A stretch of 64,000 bases of DNA from Pedobacter metabolipauper (GTDB taxonomy: Bacteria; Bacteroidota; Bacteroidia; Sphingobacteriales; Sphingobacteriaceae). The notes beneath the pieces are model-generated. The model worked only from the letters and a program-made list of their open reading frames with translations, ran no database searches and had not been told where the DNA came from. Where the stretch lies: positions 124,001-188,000 of the forward strand of contig NZ_SNYC01000004.1 in NCBI RefSeq assembly GCF_004362715.1, written 5' to 3'. Both the position numbers and the translations under genes were made by a program. Below, one piece after another: positions 18,161 through 27,056 of the stretch (positions within the stretch are counted from its first letter, which is position 1; each line of letters starts with the position of its first letter).

Positions 18161-18604
18161 ATGAACAAACCAAACAACTTAATATATTTGCATTCTAATT
18201 ATAACTCGATTTTGGCAAAAAGCGATACAGTTTATAAGAACATTCTTGTTATTGAAGACAATCACGCTATTTTAGATGTGATCACTTTGATCCTGCAAAG
18301 TGAGGCATATAAAGTTACCGGTCTCAATAAAAGTGTAGATATGATGCCGCATATAGACCAGTTTAAACCAGATCTTATCATTTTAGACATTATGCTTCCT
18401 GACGGTGACGGCCGGGAATTATTATCAGAACTGAGGTCTAATGAAACTACAGAGCTTATTCCGGTATTGATGATCTCTGCACGTTATACTGCACAAAACG
18501 TAGAACACGGTGATTTCAAACCAAATGGATTTTTAGCCAAGCCGTTCGATATTGATGATCTTTTAGATCGCATAGAAGGTATTCTGGCAGGAAAAACCTA
18601 CTAA
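18161..18604 (+). CDS. Single-domain response regulator (receiver only)
   Basis: A 147-residue receiver protein with no output domain. The acidic pocket is in VIEDN, the phosphoacceptor Asp is in LIILDIMLPDGDG, the Thr/Ser switch position is in MISAR and the conserved Lys is in LAKPFD. The ATG start gives a 30-residue N-terminal extension that is unusual; a TTG at 18212 would give MAKSDTVYKNILVIEDN, and a TATATTTG -7 box at 18183-18190 lies between the two. The shorter form therefore may be the real one. No cognate kinase is adjacent. It converges on ku with a 3-nt gap. Confidence 0.88.
   Translation: MNKPNNLIYLHSNYNSILAKSDTVYKNILVIEDNHAILDVITLILQSEAYKVTGLNKSVDMMPHIDQFKPDLIILDIMLPDGDGRELLSELRSNETTELIPVLMISARYTAQNVEHGDFKPNGFLAKPFDIDDLLDRIEGILAGKTY
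18183..18190 (+). promoter_or_regulatory. -7 box TATATTTG inside the annotated receiver frame
   Basis: Exact TAnnTTTG placed 21 nt before an in-frame TTG at 18212. If it is used, the response regulator starts at 18212 rather than 18161. Confidence 0.35.
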
Positions 18605-18607
18605 TCG

Positions 18608-19375
18608 TTAAGCCCCTTTCTTACCCAGGCTTTTCATCAGCTGACCATAGAGATCATCACTTAATTCTTCTCTTGGCTTTAGTTTCTTTACAGTTGCACG
18701 CTTACCCTTAGCTTTAGCCTTAATGATGCGAAGCAGTTCTTTACTGTATTCATCATGGAAGCCTGTAATATCGAAATCAGAAGTATATTGTTTAATAAGT
18801 GCTAAACCTACATCCAGTTCTTTCTTACTGATGGCCGCTAAAGAAGGAACTTCAATCTCTTCATGAGAACGGATCTCTTCCGGAAACCGGATCTTTGTAA
18901 CCACGATAATCTCATCCATAGGATGGATTACACATAAATTCTCCGTACTTCTAAGCACAAAGCGTGCTACGCCTGCTTTATTTGATTTGATCAGTGCCTT
19001 GAGCAATAAGGCATATGCTTTTTGACCTTGTTTCTCTGGTTCTGCATAATAAGAGGACTCGTAATAAATAGGATTGATCTCATCGATATCCACAAAATTT
19101 TCCAGTTCGATCATTTTGCTCTTTTCAGGACTGGCATCTTCATAATCATCATCGTCTAGTATCACATATTTATCGCGGAGCAGAAATCCTTTGACAATCC
19201 GCTCATAAGGAACAACTTTCCCGGTATTCTCATTGATCCGCTGAAACTTGATCTTTGAATGGTCCTTTCCATCCAGCATATCCAGATCCAGGTTACTGTT
19301 CTGCACTGCAGAGAAAAGACGTATTGGTATATTTACCAGTCCAAATCCGATAGACCCCTTCCAAACTGCCTTCAT
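18608..19375 (-). CDS. ku: Prokaryotic Ku, non-homologous end-joining protein
   Basis: Ku binds DNA double-strand ends as a homodimer and recruits LigD. The 255-residue protein starts with the diagnostic MKAVWKGSIGFGLVNIPIRL block and has the bridge/core segments YERIVKGFLL and the YYxxP-like AEPEKQGQKAYALL region; a Lys/Arg-rich C-terminal tail (KAKAKGKRATVKKLKPREE) is typical for DNA contact. I start at 19375 because the family begins exactly at MKAVWKG; nine extra codons upstream are not conserved. No ligD is present in the window. The gene diverges from the NTF2-like gene. Confidence 0.95.
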   Translation of the reverse strand: MKAVWKGSIGFGLVNIPIRLFSAVQNSNLDLDMLDGKDHSKIKFQRINENTGKVVPYERIVKGFLLRDKYVILDDDDYEDASPEKSKMIELENFVDIDEINPIYYESSYYAEPEKQGQKAYALLLKALIKSNKAGVARFVLRSTENLCVIHPMDEIIVVTKIRFPEEIRSHEEIEVPSLAAISKKELDVGLALIKQYTSDFDITGFHDEYSKELLRIIKAKAKGKRATVKKLKPREELSDDLYGQLMKSLGKKGA

Positions 19376-19434
19376 AATTATTGATTTATATTGTTTTAAC
19401 ACCGGAAATGTTGCTTTGTTTGCTATATTGGTAT

Positions 19435-19902
19435 ATGAATACGAACGAAAAACTTATCCAGCATTTCTATACCTGCTTTAAACATAAAGACATTTCAGGC
19501 ATGCAGGAATGCTATGCTGAGGAGGCTGATTTTAGCGACGCTGTATTTAAAGATCTGGACACAAAACAGGTTCGGTCCATGTGGGCCATGCTCATTAAAA
19601 GCGGAAAGGATCTGGAAATTAAATTCAGTAATATCTATGCAGACGAGCATACTGCAACTGCAGATTGGCAAGCGGCATACACCTTCTCTGTTACCGGACG
19701 AAAAGTGCTGAATAAAATTAAAGCATCCTTTATTCTTAAGGATGGAAAAATAATCAGTCATAAAGATAACTTTAATTTTTATATCTGGGCAAAACAAGCA
19801 TTGGGATTACCCGGACTACTATTGGGCTGGACACCATTTATAAAGAATAAGATCAGGAAGAAAGCCGCAAAAAACCTGCTGTCGTATATGAAGGCACAAT
19901 AA
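19435..19902 (+). CDS. SnoaL/NTF2-like protein
   Basis: A 155-residue protein starting MNTNEKLIQHFYTCFKHKD, a typical first helix of nuclear-transport-factor-2-like domains, followed by a cone-shaped beta-alpha fold with YADEHTATADWQAAYTF and KASFILKDGKIISHKDNFN strands. Such domains bind small ligands or act as polyketide-cyclase-like enzymes; no function can be assigned. The start at 19435 is preferred over one 18 codons upstream because a TATATTGG box ends 3 nt before it. The DLH-like gene follows after 31 nt. Confidence 0.82.
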   Translation: MNTNEKLIQHFYTCFKHKDISGMQECYAEEADFSDAVFKDLDTKQVRSMWAMLIKSGKDLEIKFSNIYADEHTATADWQAAYTFSVTGRKVLNKIKASFILKDGKIISHKDNFNFYIWAKQALGLPGLLLGWTPFIKNKIRKKAAKNLLSYMKAQ

Positions 19903-19933
19903 TTGACAGTCATTCGCATTAACTTATACATTC

Positions 19934-20701
19934 ATGAAAAAACTTCTTATTTGCATACTTACGGTTTTAACTGTTAACGGCTATGCCCAGCTTAAGCCTG
20001 TTTCTTATAAAGATGGCAACCAAAAATTAAATGGATTTTCTATGAGTCCCTCAAAATCGGGGATGAAAAAAGCGGGAATACTTATATTACCGGCGTGGAA
20101 AGGAATTGACAATCATTCTAAAAAGGTAGCAGAAGAGCTATCAAAGCTGGGTTATTATGCTTTTGTTGCAGATATATATGGCGAAGGCAATTACCCTGTA
20201 GATGCTAAAAGTGCTGGCGAAAAGTCTGGCTATTATAAAAAGAACTTCCAGGAATACCAGCAGCGGATCAAAGTGGCCATGGAAGAATTAATAAAAGCAG
20301 GTGCCGATGCATCCAGAATCGTCGTAATTGGCTATTGCTTTGGAGGTACCGGTGCACTAGAAGCAGCAAGGGCAAACTTCCCGGTTAGAGGGGTGGTTTC
20401 TTTTCATGGCGGACTCGGAAAAGAAGCATCGCGTACAGCAAATGCAATTACTCAAAAAGTATTGGTACTTCATGGTGCAGATGATCCTTCGGTACCACCC
20501 GCACAAGTTCAGGCTTTTCAACAAGAGATGAGAGATGCAAAAGCAGATTGGCAAATGATCTATTATGCAAATGCTGTACATGCTTTTACGGAACCGGAGG
20601 CAGGTAATGACAATGCTAAAGGAGCCGCATATAATGAACTTGCTGCCAAAAGATCATGGGAACATATGAAATTATTTTTAACTGAGATCTTAGCCAATTA
20701 G
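19934..20701 (+). CDS. Dienelactone-hydrolase-family exported hydrolase
   Basis: A 255-residue alpha/beta hydrolase with signal peptide MKKLLICILTVLTVNGYAQ. The nucleophile elbow is GYCFGG (Cys nucleophile, as in dienelactone hydrolases), the acid is in GADDPSVPP and the histidine is in NAVHAFTEP. The periplasmic location and lack of catabolic neighbours argue against a chloroaromatic role; carboxylic ester hydrolysis is the safer call. Its TAG stop overlaps the TAA of convergent hisS by four bases. Confidence 0.9.
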   Translation: MKKLLICILTVLTVNGYAQLKPVSYKDGNQKLNGFSMSPSKSGMKKAGILILPAWKGIDNHSKKVAEELSKLGYYAFVADIYGEGNYPVDAKSAGEKSGYYKKNFQEYQQRIKVAMEELIKAGADASRIVVIGYCFGGTGALEAARANFPVRGVVSFHGGLGKEASRTANAITQKVLVLHGADDPSVPPAQVQAFQQEMRDAKADWQMIYYANAVHAFTEPEAGNDNAKGAAYNELAAKRSWEHMKLFLTEILAN

Positions 20702-22098
20702 CTGGCCAAGGTCTCAGCCTTTAACAATCCGATGATCTCATCAGCAGTAAGCTTCTGCTGATCTCCGGACTGCATATTTTTTAAGGTCAGGTTATTGCTC
20801 TGCATTTCGTCACTACCAATCAGGATCACGTATGGAATAGCTTTGGCATCTGCATAACTCATTTGTTTTTTAAGCTTTGATGATGAAGGATAAAGTTCTG
20901 CCGGTATATCAGCCTCTCTAAGCCTCTGTAACAGAGGTAAAGCATAAAGCTCGGCTTCTGCATCAAAATTACTGATCAGCACCTTTGTACCTGCTGCTAC
21001 AGTCTCAGGAAACAGACCTAATTCCTGCAATACATCATATATGCGATCTGCTCCAAAGGAAATACCTGCACCTGTTAGTCCTTTTAATCCAAACATTCCG
21101 GTAAGATCATCATAACGACCGCCACCGCCTATACTGCCCATGGCAGCTTCATTCGTTTTTACCTCAAAAATACACCCGGTATAATAATTTAAACCACGTG
21201 CCAGCGTAATATCCAGTTCCAGATCAGGCTGTTTAATTGTACTGCTGCTTAATAAGGTTTGAACATAGACAAATACCTTTTCAATTTCCTCAATTCCCTT
21301 TAAACCCGTAGCGGAAGCCGAAAGCACCTGCTTTAAACTTTCGAGCTTTTGCTGATTCGATCCTTCCAGCAAAATAACAGGTTTCAACTGATCAATATCT
21401 GCCGCAGTAAAGCCACGTTCCAGCAATTCTTTAGCTACACCGTCCAGCCCAATCTTATCCAGCTTGTCAATCGCAACGGTCATATCTACAATAAGTTCAG
21501 GCTTTCCGATGATCTCTGCAATTCCGGATAAGATCTTGCGGTTATTGATCTTAATGGTAAAATCTGTCATTCCCAAATTACTCAGTGCTTCCTGATAGAT
21601 CAGTATAAACTCTGCTTCATTCAGTAAACTTTCAGAGCCAACCACATCCACATCACACTGATAAAATTCACGGTAACGGCCTTTCTGCGGACGGTCTGCC
21701 CGCCATACCGGCTGTACCTGAAAACGTTTAAACGGAAGGGCAATGTCATTTTGGTGCATTACCACGTAACGTGCAAATGGAACAGTAAGGTCGTAACGCA
21801 ATGCTTTTTCACTAATGGATGAGATCAGTCCATTGGAGTTCATGGCCGAGAGGTGACCCGGGTTTGCCTTAGAAAGATAATCTCCTGAGTTCAGGATCTT
21901 AAAGATCAGTTTATCGCCTTCATCCCCATATTTACCGGTTAAAGTAGACAGATTTTCCATGGAAGGGGTTTGTATTTCTGCATAACCATATTTCTTAAAT
22001 ACCTTTTTAATGGTATCAAAAATATAATTACGTTTAACCATTTCCTGTGGAGAAAAATCCCGGGTTCCTTTTGCTAAAGAAGGCTTAATATTCGACAT
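20698..22098 (-). CDS. hisS: Histidine--tRNA ligase
   Basis: A class II aminoacyl-tRNA synthetase of 466 residues that charges tRNA-His. Evidence: the N-terminal KGTRDFSPQEM, class II motif 2 region (QPVWRADRPQKGRYREFYQCDVD), the histidine-specific RGLNYYTGCIFEV, GGGGRYDDL and the C-terminal anticodon-binding domain (about 370-460). A start at 22146 is possible but would run through the upstream terminator; the ATG at 22098 sits 5 nt after an exact -7 box and gives the canonical N-terminus. hisS ends overlapping the DLH-like gene. Confidence 0.97.
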   Translation of the reverse strand: MSNIKPSLAKGTRDFSPQEMVKRNYIFDTIKKVFKKYGYAEIQTPSMENLSTLTGKYGDEGDKLIFKILNSGDYLSKANPGHLSAMNSNGLISSISEKALRYDLTVPFARYVVMHQNDIALPFKRFQVQPVWRADRPQKGRYREFYQCDVDVVGSESLLNEAEFILIYQEALSNLGMTDFTIKINNRKILSGIAEIIGKPELIVDMTVAIDKLDKIGLDGVAKELLERGFTAADIDQLKPVILLEGSNQQKLESLKQVLSASATGLKGIEEIEKVFVYVQTLLSSSTIKQPDLELDITLARGLNYYTGCIFEVKTNEAAMGSIGGGGRYDDLTGMFGLKGLTGAGISFGADRIYDVLQELGLFPETVAAGTKVLISNFDAEAELYALPLLQRLREADIPAELYPSSSKLKKQMSYADAKAIPYVILIGSDEMQSNNLTLKNMQSGDQQKLTADEIIGLLKAETLAS

Positions 22099-22103
22099 GG
22101 GTG

Positions 22104-22111
22104 CAAAAGTA
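22104..22111 (-). promoter_or_regulatory. -7 box TACTTTTG of hisS
   Basis: Exact TAnnTTTG on the minus strand ending 5 nt before the hisS ATG, so the transcript should be leaderless or nearly so. Confidence 0.6.
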
Positions 22112-22128
22112 CAAAAACTAACAGGCAT

Positions 22129-22162
22129 AAAAAAGGTTGTCTGCATTACACAGACAACCTTT
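22129..22162 (-). terminator. Rho-independent terminator of the pdhA-pdhC operon
   Basis: A perfect 12-bp stem AAAGGTTGTCTG / CAGACAACCTTT with a 7-nt loop is followed on the minus strand by six T's. It separates the pyruvate dehydrogenase genes from hisS. Confidence 0.9.
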
Positions 22163-22185
22163 ACTAAATTTTATTCGGACAACCG

Positions 22186-23835
22186 TTAGATCAATAACCT
22201 TACAGGTTCTTCTAATAGTGCTTTTAAGGTTTGCAAAAATGCAGAACCAGTAGCACCATCTACCACACGGTGATCACAGCTCAACGTAACTTTCATCACA
22301 TTTCCCGGAACAACAGCACCATTTTTAACAACAGGCACTTGTGATATACCACCAACAGCAAGGATACATGCATCCGGCGGGTTAATGATCGCTGTAAATT
22401 CATCGATTCCAAACATGCCTAAATTAGAGATGGTAAATGTAGAACCTTCCCAATCTGCAGGTTGCAATTTCTTGGCCTTGGCACGTTGTGCAAAGTCTTT
22501 AACCTCTGCAGAAATGCGGGATAGTGATTTACCATCTGCAAAACGAACAACAGGCACCAATAAGCCATCCTCTACAGCTACAGCAACACCAATATTAACA
22601 TGTTCATTGTAACGGATCTTATCTCCCAACCATGATGAGTTCACATTTGGATGTTGTTTTAATGCAATTGCAACCGCTTTCAATACCAAATCATTGAATG
22701 ATATTTTAACCGGGGCAAATTCATTCATTTTAGTACGGGCAGCTATAGCGCCATCCATATCAATGCTCATGGTTAAGTAGAAATGCGGAGCAGTGAATAA
22801 GCTTTCAGATAATCGTTTTGCAATTACCTTACGCATTTGAGTAACAGGCTTCTCTGTGAATTTCTCTTCGCCAACATAAACCGGAAGCGGAGCAGCAGCT
22901 TTCTCTGCAGGTGCAGCAGATGCTGATGCAGGAGCCGCTTTTTCAGCTGGTTTAAAATTCTCTATATCTTTCTTAATGATCCTTCCGCCATCAGCACTAC
23001 CTGAAACCTGTTTAAGGTCAATTCCTTTTTCTTTAGCAATTCTTTTGGCTAATGGAGACGCTTTAACACGGCTTCCATCAGCAGATACTTCTTCTTTTTC
23101 AGAAGAGCTTTCAGTGCTTGGTGCAGCAGTTTTTTCGGCAACAGGAGCATCAGATTTCTGATCAGCTGCCGGTTTAGCAGGTGCATCGCCCTGGCTAAGA
23201 ATTCCGCTAATGTCTGTTCCTTCTGGTCCAACAATGGCAATGATCCCGTTTACTTTCGCAGCCTGACCTTTTTCAACACCAATGTGTAATAAAGTTCCTT
23301 CAGCATATCCCATTACTTCCATAGTTGCCTTATCGGTTTCTACATCAGCAAGAATATCATCATCCTTTACTTTATCGCCAACTTTCTTATGCCATTCAGC
23401 AATTACGCCTTCAGTCATGGTATCGCTTAATAAAGGCATACGAACTACGGTAACACCCATTTTCTCAATGTCAGCATCCGTTAATCCTGCAGCAGCCGGT
23501 GCCGGAGCAGCCTCATCTGCAGGTTTATCTGCTGTTTTGTCTTCTTTAGCAGGAGTACTGCCAGTTTCAGCATCAAGAGCCGCTTTATAATCTTCGCCTT
23601 CTTTACCAATAACAGCAATAACAGCATCAACAGGAACAGCTTTACCCTCTTCTACACCAATGTATAAAACAGTACCATCCCAATATGATTCTAAATCCAT
23701 GGTTGCCTTGTCGGTTTCCACTTCGGCCATAACATCACCGCTTTTAACTTTATCGCCAACTTTTTTATGCCACTTAGCCATTACCCCTTCGGTCATGGTA
23801 TCGCTCATTTTGGGCATTCTAACTATTTCAGCCAT
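22186..23835 (-). CDS. pdhC: Pyruvate dehydrogenase complex E2 (dihydrolipoamide acetyltransferase)
   Basis: The core subunit of the pyruvate dehydrogenase complex, transferring acetyl groups from lipoate to CoA. The 549-residue protein has two lipoyl domains with ETDKATM motifs (lipoyl-Lys43 and Lys169), Ala/Pro-rich linkers, a peripheral-subunit-binding domain (ASPLAKRIAKEKGIDL near 255-290), and the C-terminal catalytic domain with SFNDLVLKA and the active-site DHRVVDG. A two-lipoyl E2 is usual in Bacteroidota. It lies 32 nt after pdhA in one operon with a clear terminator behind. E1-beta and E3 are not in the window. Confidence 0.94.
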   Translation of the reverse strand: MAEIVRMPKMSDTMTEGVMAKWHKKVGDKVKSGDVMAEVETDKATMDLESYWDGTVLYIGVEEGKAVPVDAVIAVIGKEGEDYKAALDAETGSTPAKEDKTADKPADEAAPAPAAAGLTDADIEKMGVTVVRMPLLSDTMTEGVIAEWHKKVGDKVKDDDILADVETDKATMEVMGYAEGTLLHIGVEKGQAAKVNGIIAIVGPEGTDISGILSQGDAPAKPAADQKSDAPVAEKTAAPSTESSSEKEEVSADGSRVKASPLAKRIAKEKGIDLKQVSGSADGGRIIKKDIENFKPAEKAAPASASAAPAEKAAAPLPVYVGEEKFTEKPVTQMRKVIAKRLSESLFTAPHFYLTMSIDMDGAIAARTKMNEFAPVKISFNDLVLKAVAIALKQHPNVNSSWLGDKIRYNEHVNIGVAVAVEDGLLVPVVRFADGKSLSRISAEVKDFAQRAKAKKLQPADWEGSTFTISNLGMFGIDEFTAIINPPDACILAVGGISQVPVVKNGAVVPGNVMKVTLSCDHRVVDGATGSAFLQTLKALLEEPVRLLI

Positions 23836-23867
23836 TCTATAATATATCTATTGAAACGGGTTCTAAA

Positions 23868-24863
23868 TTAATCTTGTATGTATGGATAGTCTTGTTGCAC
23901 ATAAACATCAGTATATAGTTCTGATGCTTCAGGCCATGGAGACTCTTCAGCAAATTTTACAGACTCATCAACAATCTGTTTTACTTTATTCTCGATCTCC
24001 TCGATCCATGCCTCATCTGCATATTTTTCTTTAAGAATTACTTCTCTAACCGCTTCAATAGGATCTTTAGCTTTATATTCTTCTAATTCGTCTTTTGTAC
24101 GGTATTTAGCTGGGTCAGACATGGAATGTCCGCGGTAACGGTACGTTCTCATTTCAAGGAATGTTGGTCCTTCACCATTTCTTGCACGTTGAGCAGCTTC
24201 ATCCATTGCATTGTGAACAGCAACAGGATCCATACCGTCAACCGGTGCGCAAGGCATGTCAAAACCTAAACCTATTTTATAAATATCAGTCATGTTTGTA
24301 GTACGCTCCACAGAAGTTCCCATCGCATATCCATTGTTTTCACAAACAAATATGACAGGTAATTTCCACAACATAGCCATGTTAAATGCCTCGTTCAAAG
24401 CACCCTGACGAACTGCTCCGTCACCCATGTAACAAACATTCAGATTTTTTGTGCCTTTAAATTTTTCAGCAAATGCAATTCCTGCACCTAATGGAATCTG
24501 ACCTCCAACAATACCATGTCCGCCGTAAAAATTATGCTCTTTACTAAACATGTGCATTGATCCGCCTTTACCTTTAGAACAACCAGTAGCCTTACCGTAC
24601 ATTTCAGCCATAATGCTATTCGCACTAACGCCTTTTGCAAGGGCATGAGCATGGTCACGATACGCAGTGATCATGGAATCCTCAGGTTGTAATGCAGAGA
24701 TTGCTCCCGCTACAACAGCCTCCTGGCCGATATATAAATGACAAAATCCACGGATCTTTTGCTGTCCGTAAAGTTGACCAGTTTTTTCTTCGAACTTGCG
24801 CATCAGCAACATCGACTCAAACCACTTCAGATAGGTATCTTTATTAATTTCTACTGCACTCAT
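23868..24863 (-). CDS. pdhA: Pyruvate dehydrogenase E1 component, alpha subunit
   Basis: A 331-residue thiamine-diphosphate-dependent subunit that decarboxylates pyruvate together with an E1-beta subunit. Visible are GFCHLYIGQEAV, ITAYRDHAHAL, the ThDP-binding GDGAVRQGALNEAFN ... CENNGYAMGTS motif, and the phosphorylation-loop-like YRYRGHSMSDPAKYR. Length suits E1-alpha of heterotetrameric complexes. It is first gene of the pdhA-pdhC operon and has a TAGATTTG -7 box 29 nt before the ATG. The E1-beta gene must be elsewhere. Confidence 0.95.
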   Translation of the reverse strand: MSAVEINKDTYLKWFESMLLMRKFEEKTGQLYGQQKIRGFCHLYIGQEAVVAGAISALQPEDSMITAYRDHAHALAKGVSANSIMAEMYGKATGCSKGKGGSMHMFSKEHNFYGGHGIVGGQIPLGAGIAFAEKFKGTKNLNVCYMGDGAVRQGALNEAFNMAMLWKLPVIFVCENNGYAMGTSVERTTNMTDIYKIGLGFDMPCAPVDGMDPVAVHNAMDEAAQRARNGEGPTFLEMRTYRYRGHSMSDPAKYRTKDELEEYKAKDPIEAVREVILKEKYADEAWIEEIENKVKQIVDESVKFAEESPWPEASELYTDVYVQQDYPYIQD

Positions 24864-24892
24864 TGTTGGGTGTTGATTTTTATTTACGAGAG

Positions 24893-24923
24893 CAAATCTA
24901 CTTTTTTATTGCAACAATTCGAA
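24893..24923 (-). promoter_or_regulatory. pdhA promoter (TTCG - 19 nt - TAGATTTG)
   Basis: An exact -7 box TAGATTTG occupies 24893-24900; a TTCG at 24920-24923 sits at the expected -33 distance. The rest of the 277-bp divergent region 24864-25140 holds the promoter of the P60 gene and no further gene. Confidence 0.5.
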
Positions 24924-25035
24924 GAGAAATGATGTAAAATGCACACTAAGGTTACAACACAAATTAAATGCATAAGGTTATCAACAAATCTTTAAGCGCA
25001 AAATGTTAATAACTTCCAACAATATGCAGATGACA

Positions 25036-25067
25036 TTTGGATAACACTTCTAAATTTTATATGTTTG
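25036..25067 (+). promoter_or_regulatory. Promoter TTTG - 20 nt - TATGTTTG of the P60/CapA operon
   Basis: Both elements of the Bacteroidota primary sigma consensus are present with 20-nt spacing. Transcription should begin near 25074, giving a 5' leader of about 67 nt before the ATG at 25141. No riboswitch-like fold was evident in the leader. Confidence 0.65.
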
Positions 25068-25140
25068 CCATTCAAACAATAAGCCCCTGGTGGTGTACGT
25101 TTAAGTGTAAGTGCCTATAACCCAAACTTAACAGTATAAC

Positions 25141-25695
25141 ATGATAAAAAAGTTTTTGTTGTCTACTATAATTGTATTGTGCAGCATCTCTGCGTTAAAC
25201 GCACAAACAAAAACAAAAGAAACTAATAAATTAGAAGACCCGGACAACTTAGCCTCACAATATTTTTCGCAGGTAATGGGCGTTGCTGTTGATGCAACAT
25301 CTAATATTAAGCTTTATAAATTCATTTATGAATGGATTGGAACACCTTACCGTTTTGGTGGAAATACAAAAAAAGGCATCGATTGTTCGGCTTTTACCAA
25401 GGCCATTTACGATAAAGTTTTCAACACTACCATACTCAGAAATTCACGCGATATCTTCAGCATGGTAAATCCATTGCCTAAAGATGAACTTAAAGAAGGC
25501 GACCTGGTATTCTTTAAAATAAAGAGCAGAAGCATTACCCACATTGGAATTTATTTAGGTGATAATCGTTTTGCACATGCTTCTTCAACCCGCGGCGTCG
25601 TAATCAGTAATTTAAACGAACCTTATTATTCCAGATACTTCTATAAAGGCGGTAGAATAATTGATGCGGTTAAAAACGATCTTATTGAAGAATAA
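25141..25695 (+). CDS. NlpC/P60 family peptidoglycan endopeptidase
   Basis: A 184-residue secreted cysteine peptidase (C40) that cleaves peptide stems of peptidoglycan. It has a signal peptide (MIKKFLLSTIIVLCSISALNAQ), and the catalytic triad is Cys82 (in DCSAF), His134 (in THIGIYLG) and His146 (in FAHASS). The TPYRFGGNTKKGIDC approach to the cysteine is standard. It forms an operon with the CapA-like gene, which starts 6 nt after its stop. Confidence 0.95.
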   Translation: MIKKFLLSTIIVLCSISALNAQTKTKETNKLEDPDNLASQYFSQVMGVAVDATSNIKLYKFIYEWIGTPYRFGGNTKKGIDCSAFTKAIYDKVFNTTILRNSRDIFSMVNPLPKDELKEGDLVFFKIKSRSITHIGIYLGDNRFAHASSTRGVVISNLNEPYYSRYFYKGGRIIDAVKNDLIEE

Positions 25696-25701
25696 CCCCG
25701 A

Positions 25702-26805
25702 TTGAAATTTTTAAATACAGGTCTCTTTACTATTGCCGGCTTCTTAGTTCTGCTAAGCTGCAGGATGGGCAATACCAATACCATACCTCAAAGCAACATC
25801 CTGATTGATACACCTGCGCTCCTAAACGACACCATATCGATCATAGGCGTTGGCGATATCATGCTGGGTTCATCTTACCCATCCGCTTCAAATCTTCCCG
25901 CAGATGATGCCATTCACAGCTTTAAAGAAGTAGACACTTTTTTAAAAGGAGATATTGTATTTGCCAATCTCGAAGGCTGCTTTTTAAATAATGGCAGATC
26001 CACCAAATGCAAAGATCCAAATAGCACCAGCTGCTATGCATTTAAAGTCCCTGAGCGTTATGCCGGCATCATTAAAAATGCAGGGTTCAACGTATTAAGC
26101 CTGGCAAATAACCACGTTGGTGATTTCGGATTAAACGGTCGCCAGCGAACTACCACGATTCTGGATTCTCTGGCGATAAACTACGCCGGTTTACAGACCC
26201 ATCCTTTTTCAATATTTACAAAGGATAGCATTACCTATGCATTCTGTGCATTTGCACCCAATGAAAACACAATGTCGATTAATAAGATTGACAGCGCAAA
26301 ACTATTGGTTGCTGAATTAAAGAAGCAGGCAGATATTGTTATTGTCTCTTTTCATGGTGGTGGAGAAGGTGCTAAATTTGAGCATGTACCAAGAAAAAAT
26401 GAAATCTTTTATCAGGAGAACAGGGGTAACGTATATGCTTTTGCACATGGGGTTATCGATGCCGGCGCAGATGTGGTATTGGGGCACGGTCCGCATGTTA
26501 CCCGTGCAGTTGAAGTATATAAAAACAAATTTATTGCTTATAGTCTGGGTAACTTCTGTACGTACGGCATGTTTAGCCTGAAAGGATCCAATGGCTTTGC
26601 GCCGCTGCTGCAGCTTAAAATAAACAGGCAGGGAAATTTTCTTTTTGCAGACATAGTTTCTGTTAAACAGGATAAAATAAACCGCCTAACGCTAGATACC
26701 ACCTTCAGTGCATTTAAAAAGATAAAGTCTTTAACCAATGCAGATTTTCCGGAAAATCAACTTCAATTTTCCGGAAATGGCCGCATCGCATTAGAAAGCA
26801 ATTAA
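25702..26805 (+). CDS. CapA-family lipoprotein (PGA_cap metallophosphatase fold)
   Basis: A 367-residue protein with a lipoprotein signal (lipobox VLLSC, Cys20) and a CapA/PGA_cap domain: GVGDIMLGSS, FANLEGCF, LSLANNHVGDFG, SFHGGGE and VLGHGPHVTRAVEVY, which together form a calcineurin-like metal site. CapA relatives take part in poly-gamma-glutamate synthesis, but lone CapA-like lipoproteins beside a P60 hydrolase are more likely to be cell-envelope phosphoesterases. The start codon is TTG, 6 nt after the preceding stop. The 3' end overlaps a convergent small gene by four bases. Confidence 0.92.
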   Translation: MKFLNTGLFTIAGFLVLLSCRMGNTNTIPQSNILIDTPALLNDTISIIGVGDIMLGSSYPSASNLPADDAIHSFKEVDTFLKGDIVFANLEGCFLNNGRSTKCKDPNSTSCYAFKVPERYAGIIKNAGFNVLSLANNHVGDFGLNGRQRTTTILDSLAINYAGLQTHPFSIFTKDSITYAFCAFAPNENTMSINKIDSAKLLVAELKKQADIVIVSFHGGGEGAKFEHVPRKNEIFYQENRGNVYAFAHGVIDAGADVVLGHGPHVTRAVEVYKNKFIAYSLGNFCTYGMFSLKGSNGFAPLLQLKINRQGNFLFADIVSVKQDKINRLTLDTTFSAFKKIKSLTNADFPENQLQFSGNGRIALESN

Positions 26806-26987
26806 GCTTCGTCTTTAGTATTCTTTACCAGCCCAATTCCCGACACAAAGAATATAATTCCTATAATACCAATTACAAGGAGTTCACGAGTTTGTATCGA
26901 ATGCTGAACAAAACCATATCCAGCATAAATAAGTCCTATAATCCCTAAAATGGTAAGGATAGTTCCGAAAGTACGTTTTACATTCAT
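26802..26987 (-). CDS. Small two-TM membrane protein
   Basis: A 61-residue protein with two hydrophobic segments (about 8-27 and 36-54), a basic N-terminus (MNVKRTFG) and a charged C-terminal tail. Small proteins of this kind with a conserved GxxxxIYAGYGF-like turn are common in Bacteroidota, but no function is known. The coding case rests on the hydrophobic pattern and on its 3' end fitting exactly against capA (shared TTAA). No -7 box was found upstream. Confidence 0.65.
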   Translation of the reverse strand: MNVKRTFGTILTILGIIGLIYAGYGFVQHSIQTRELLVIGIIGIIFFVSGIGLVKNTKDEA

Positions 26988-27056
26988 AAATCAAATTATT
27001 AGTTAGATGACCATGGCTATTACAATATCTATGCCCGATATTTAAATTCTACGCCA

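Noticed and set aside
22099..22146. N-terminal extension of hisS
   Set aside because: It runs into the terminator of the preceding operon and over the -7 box; the canonical protein begins at 22098.
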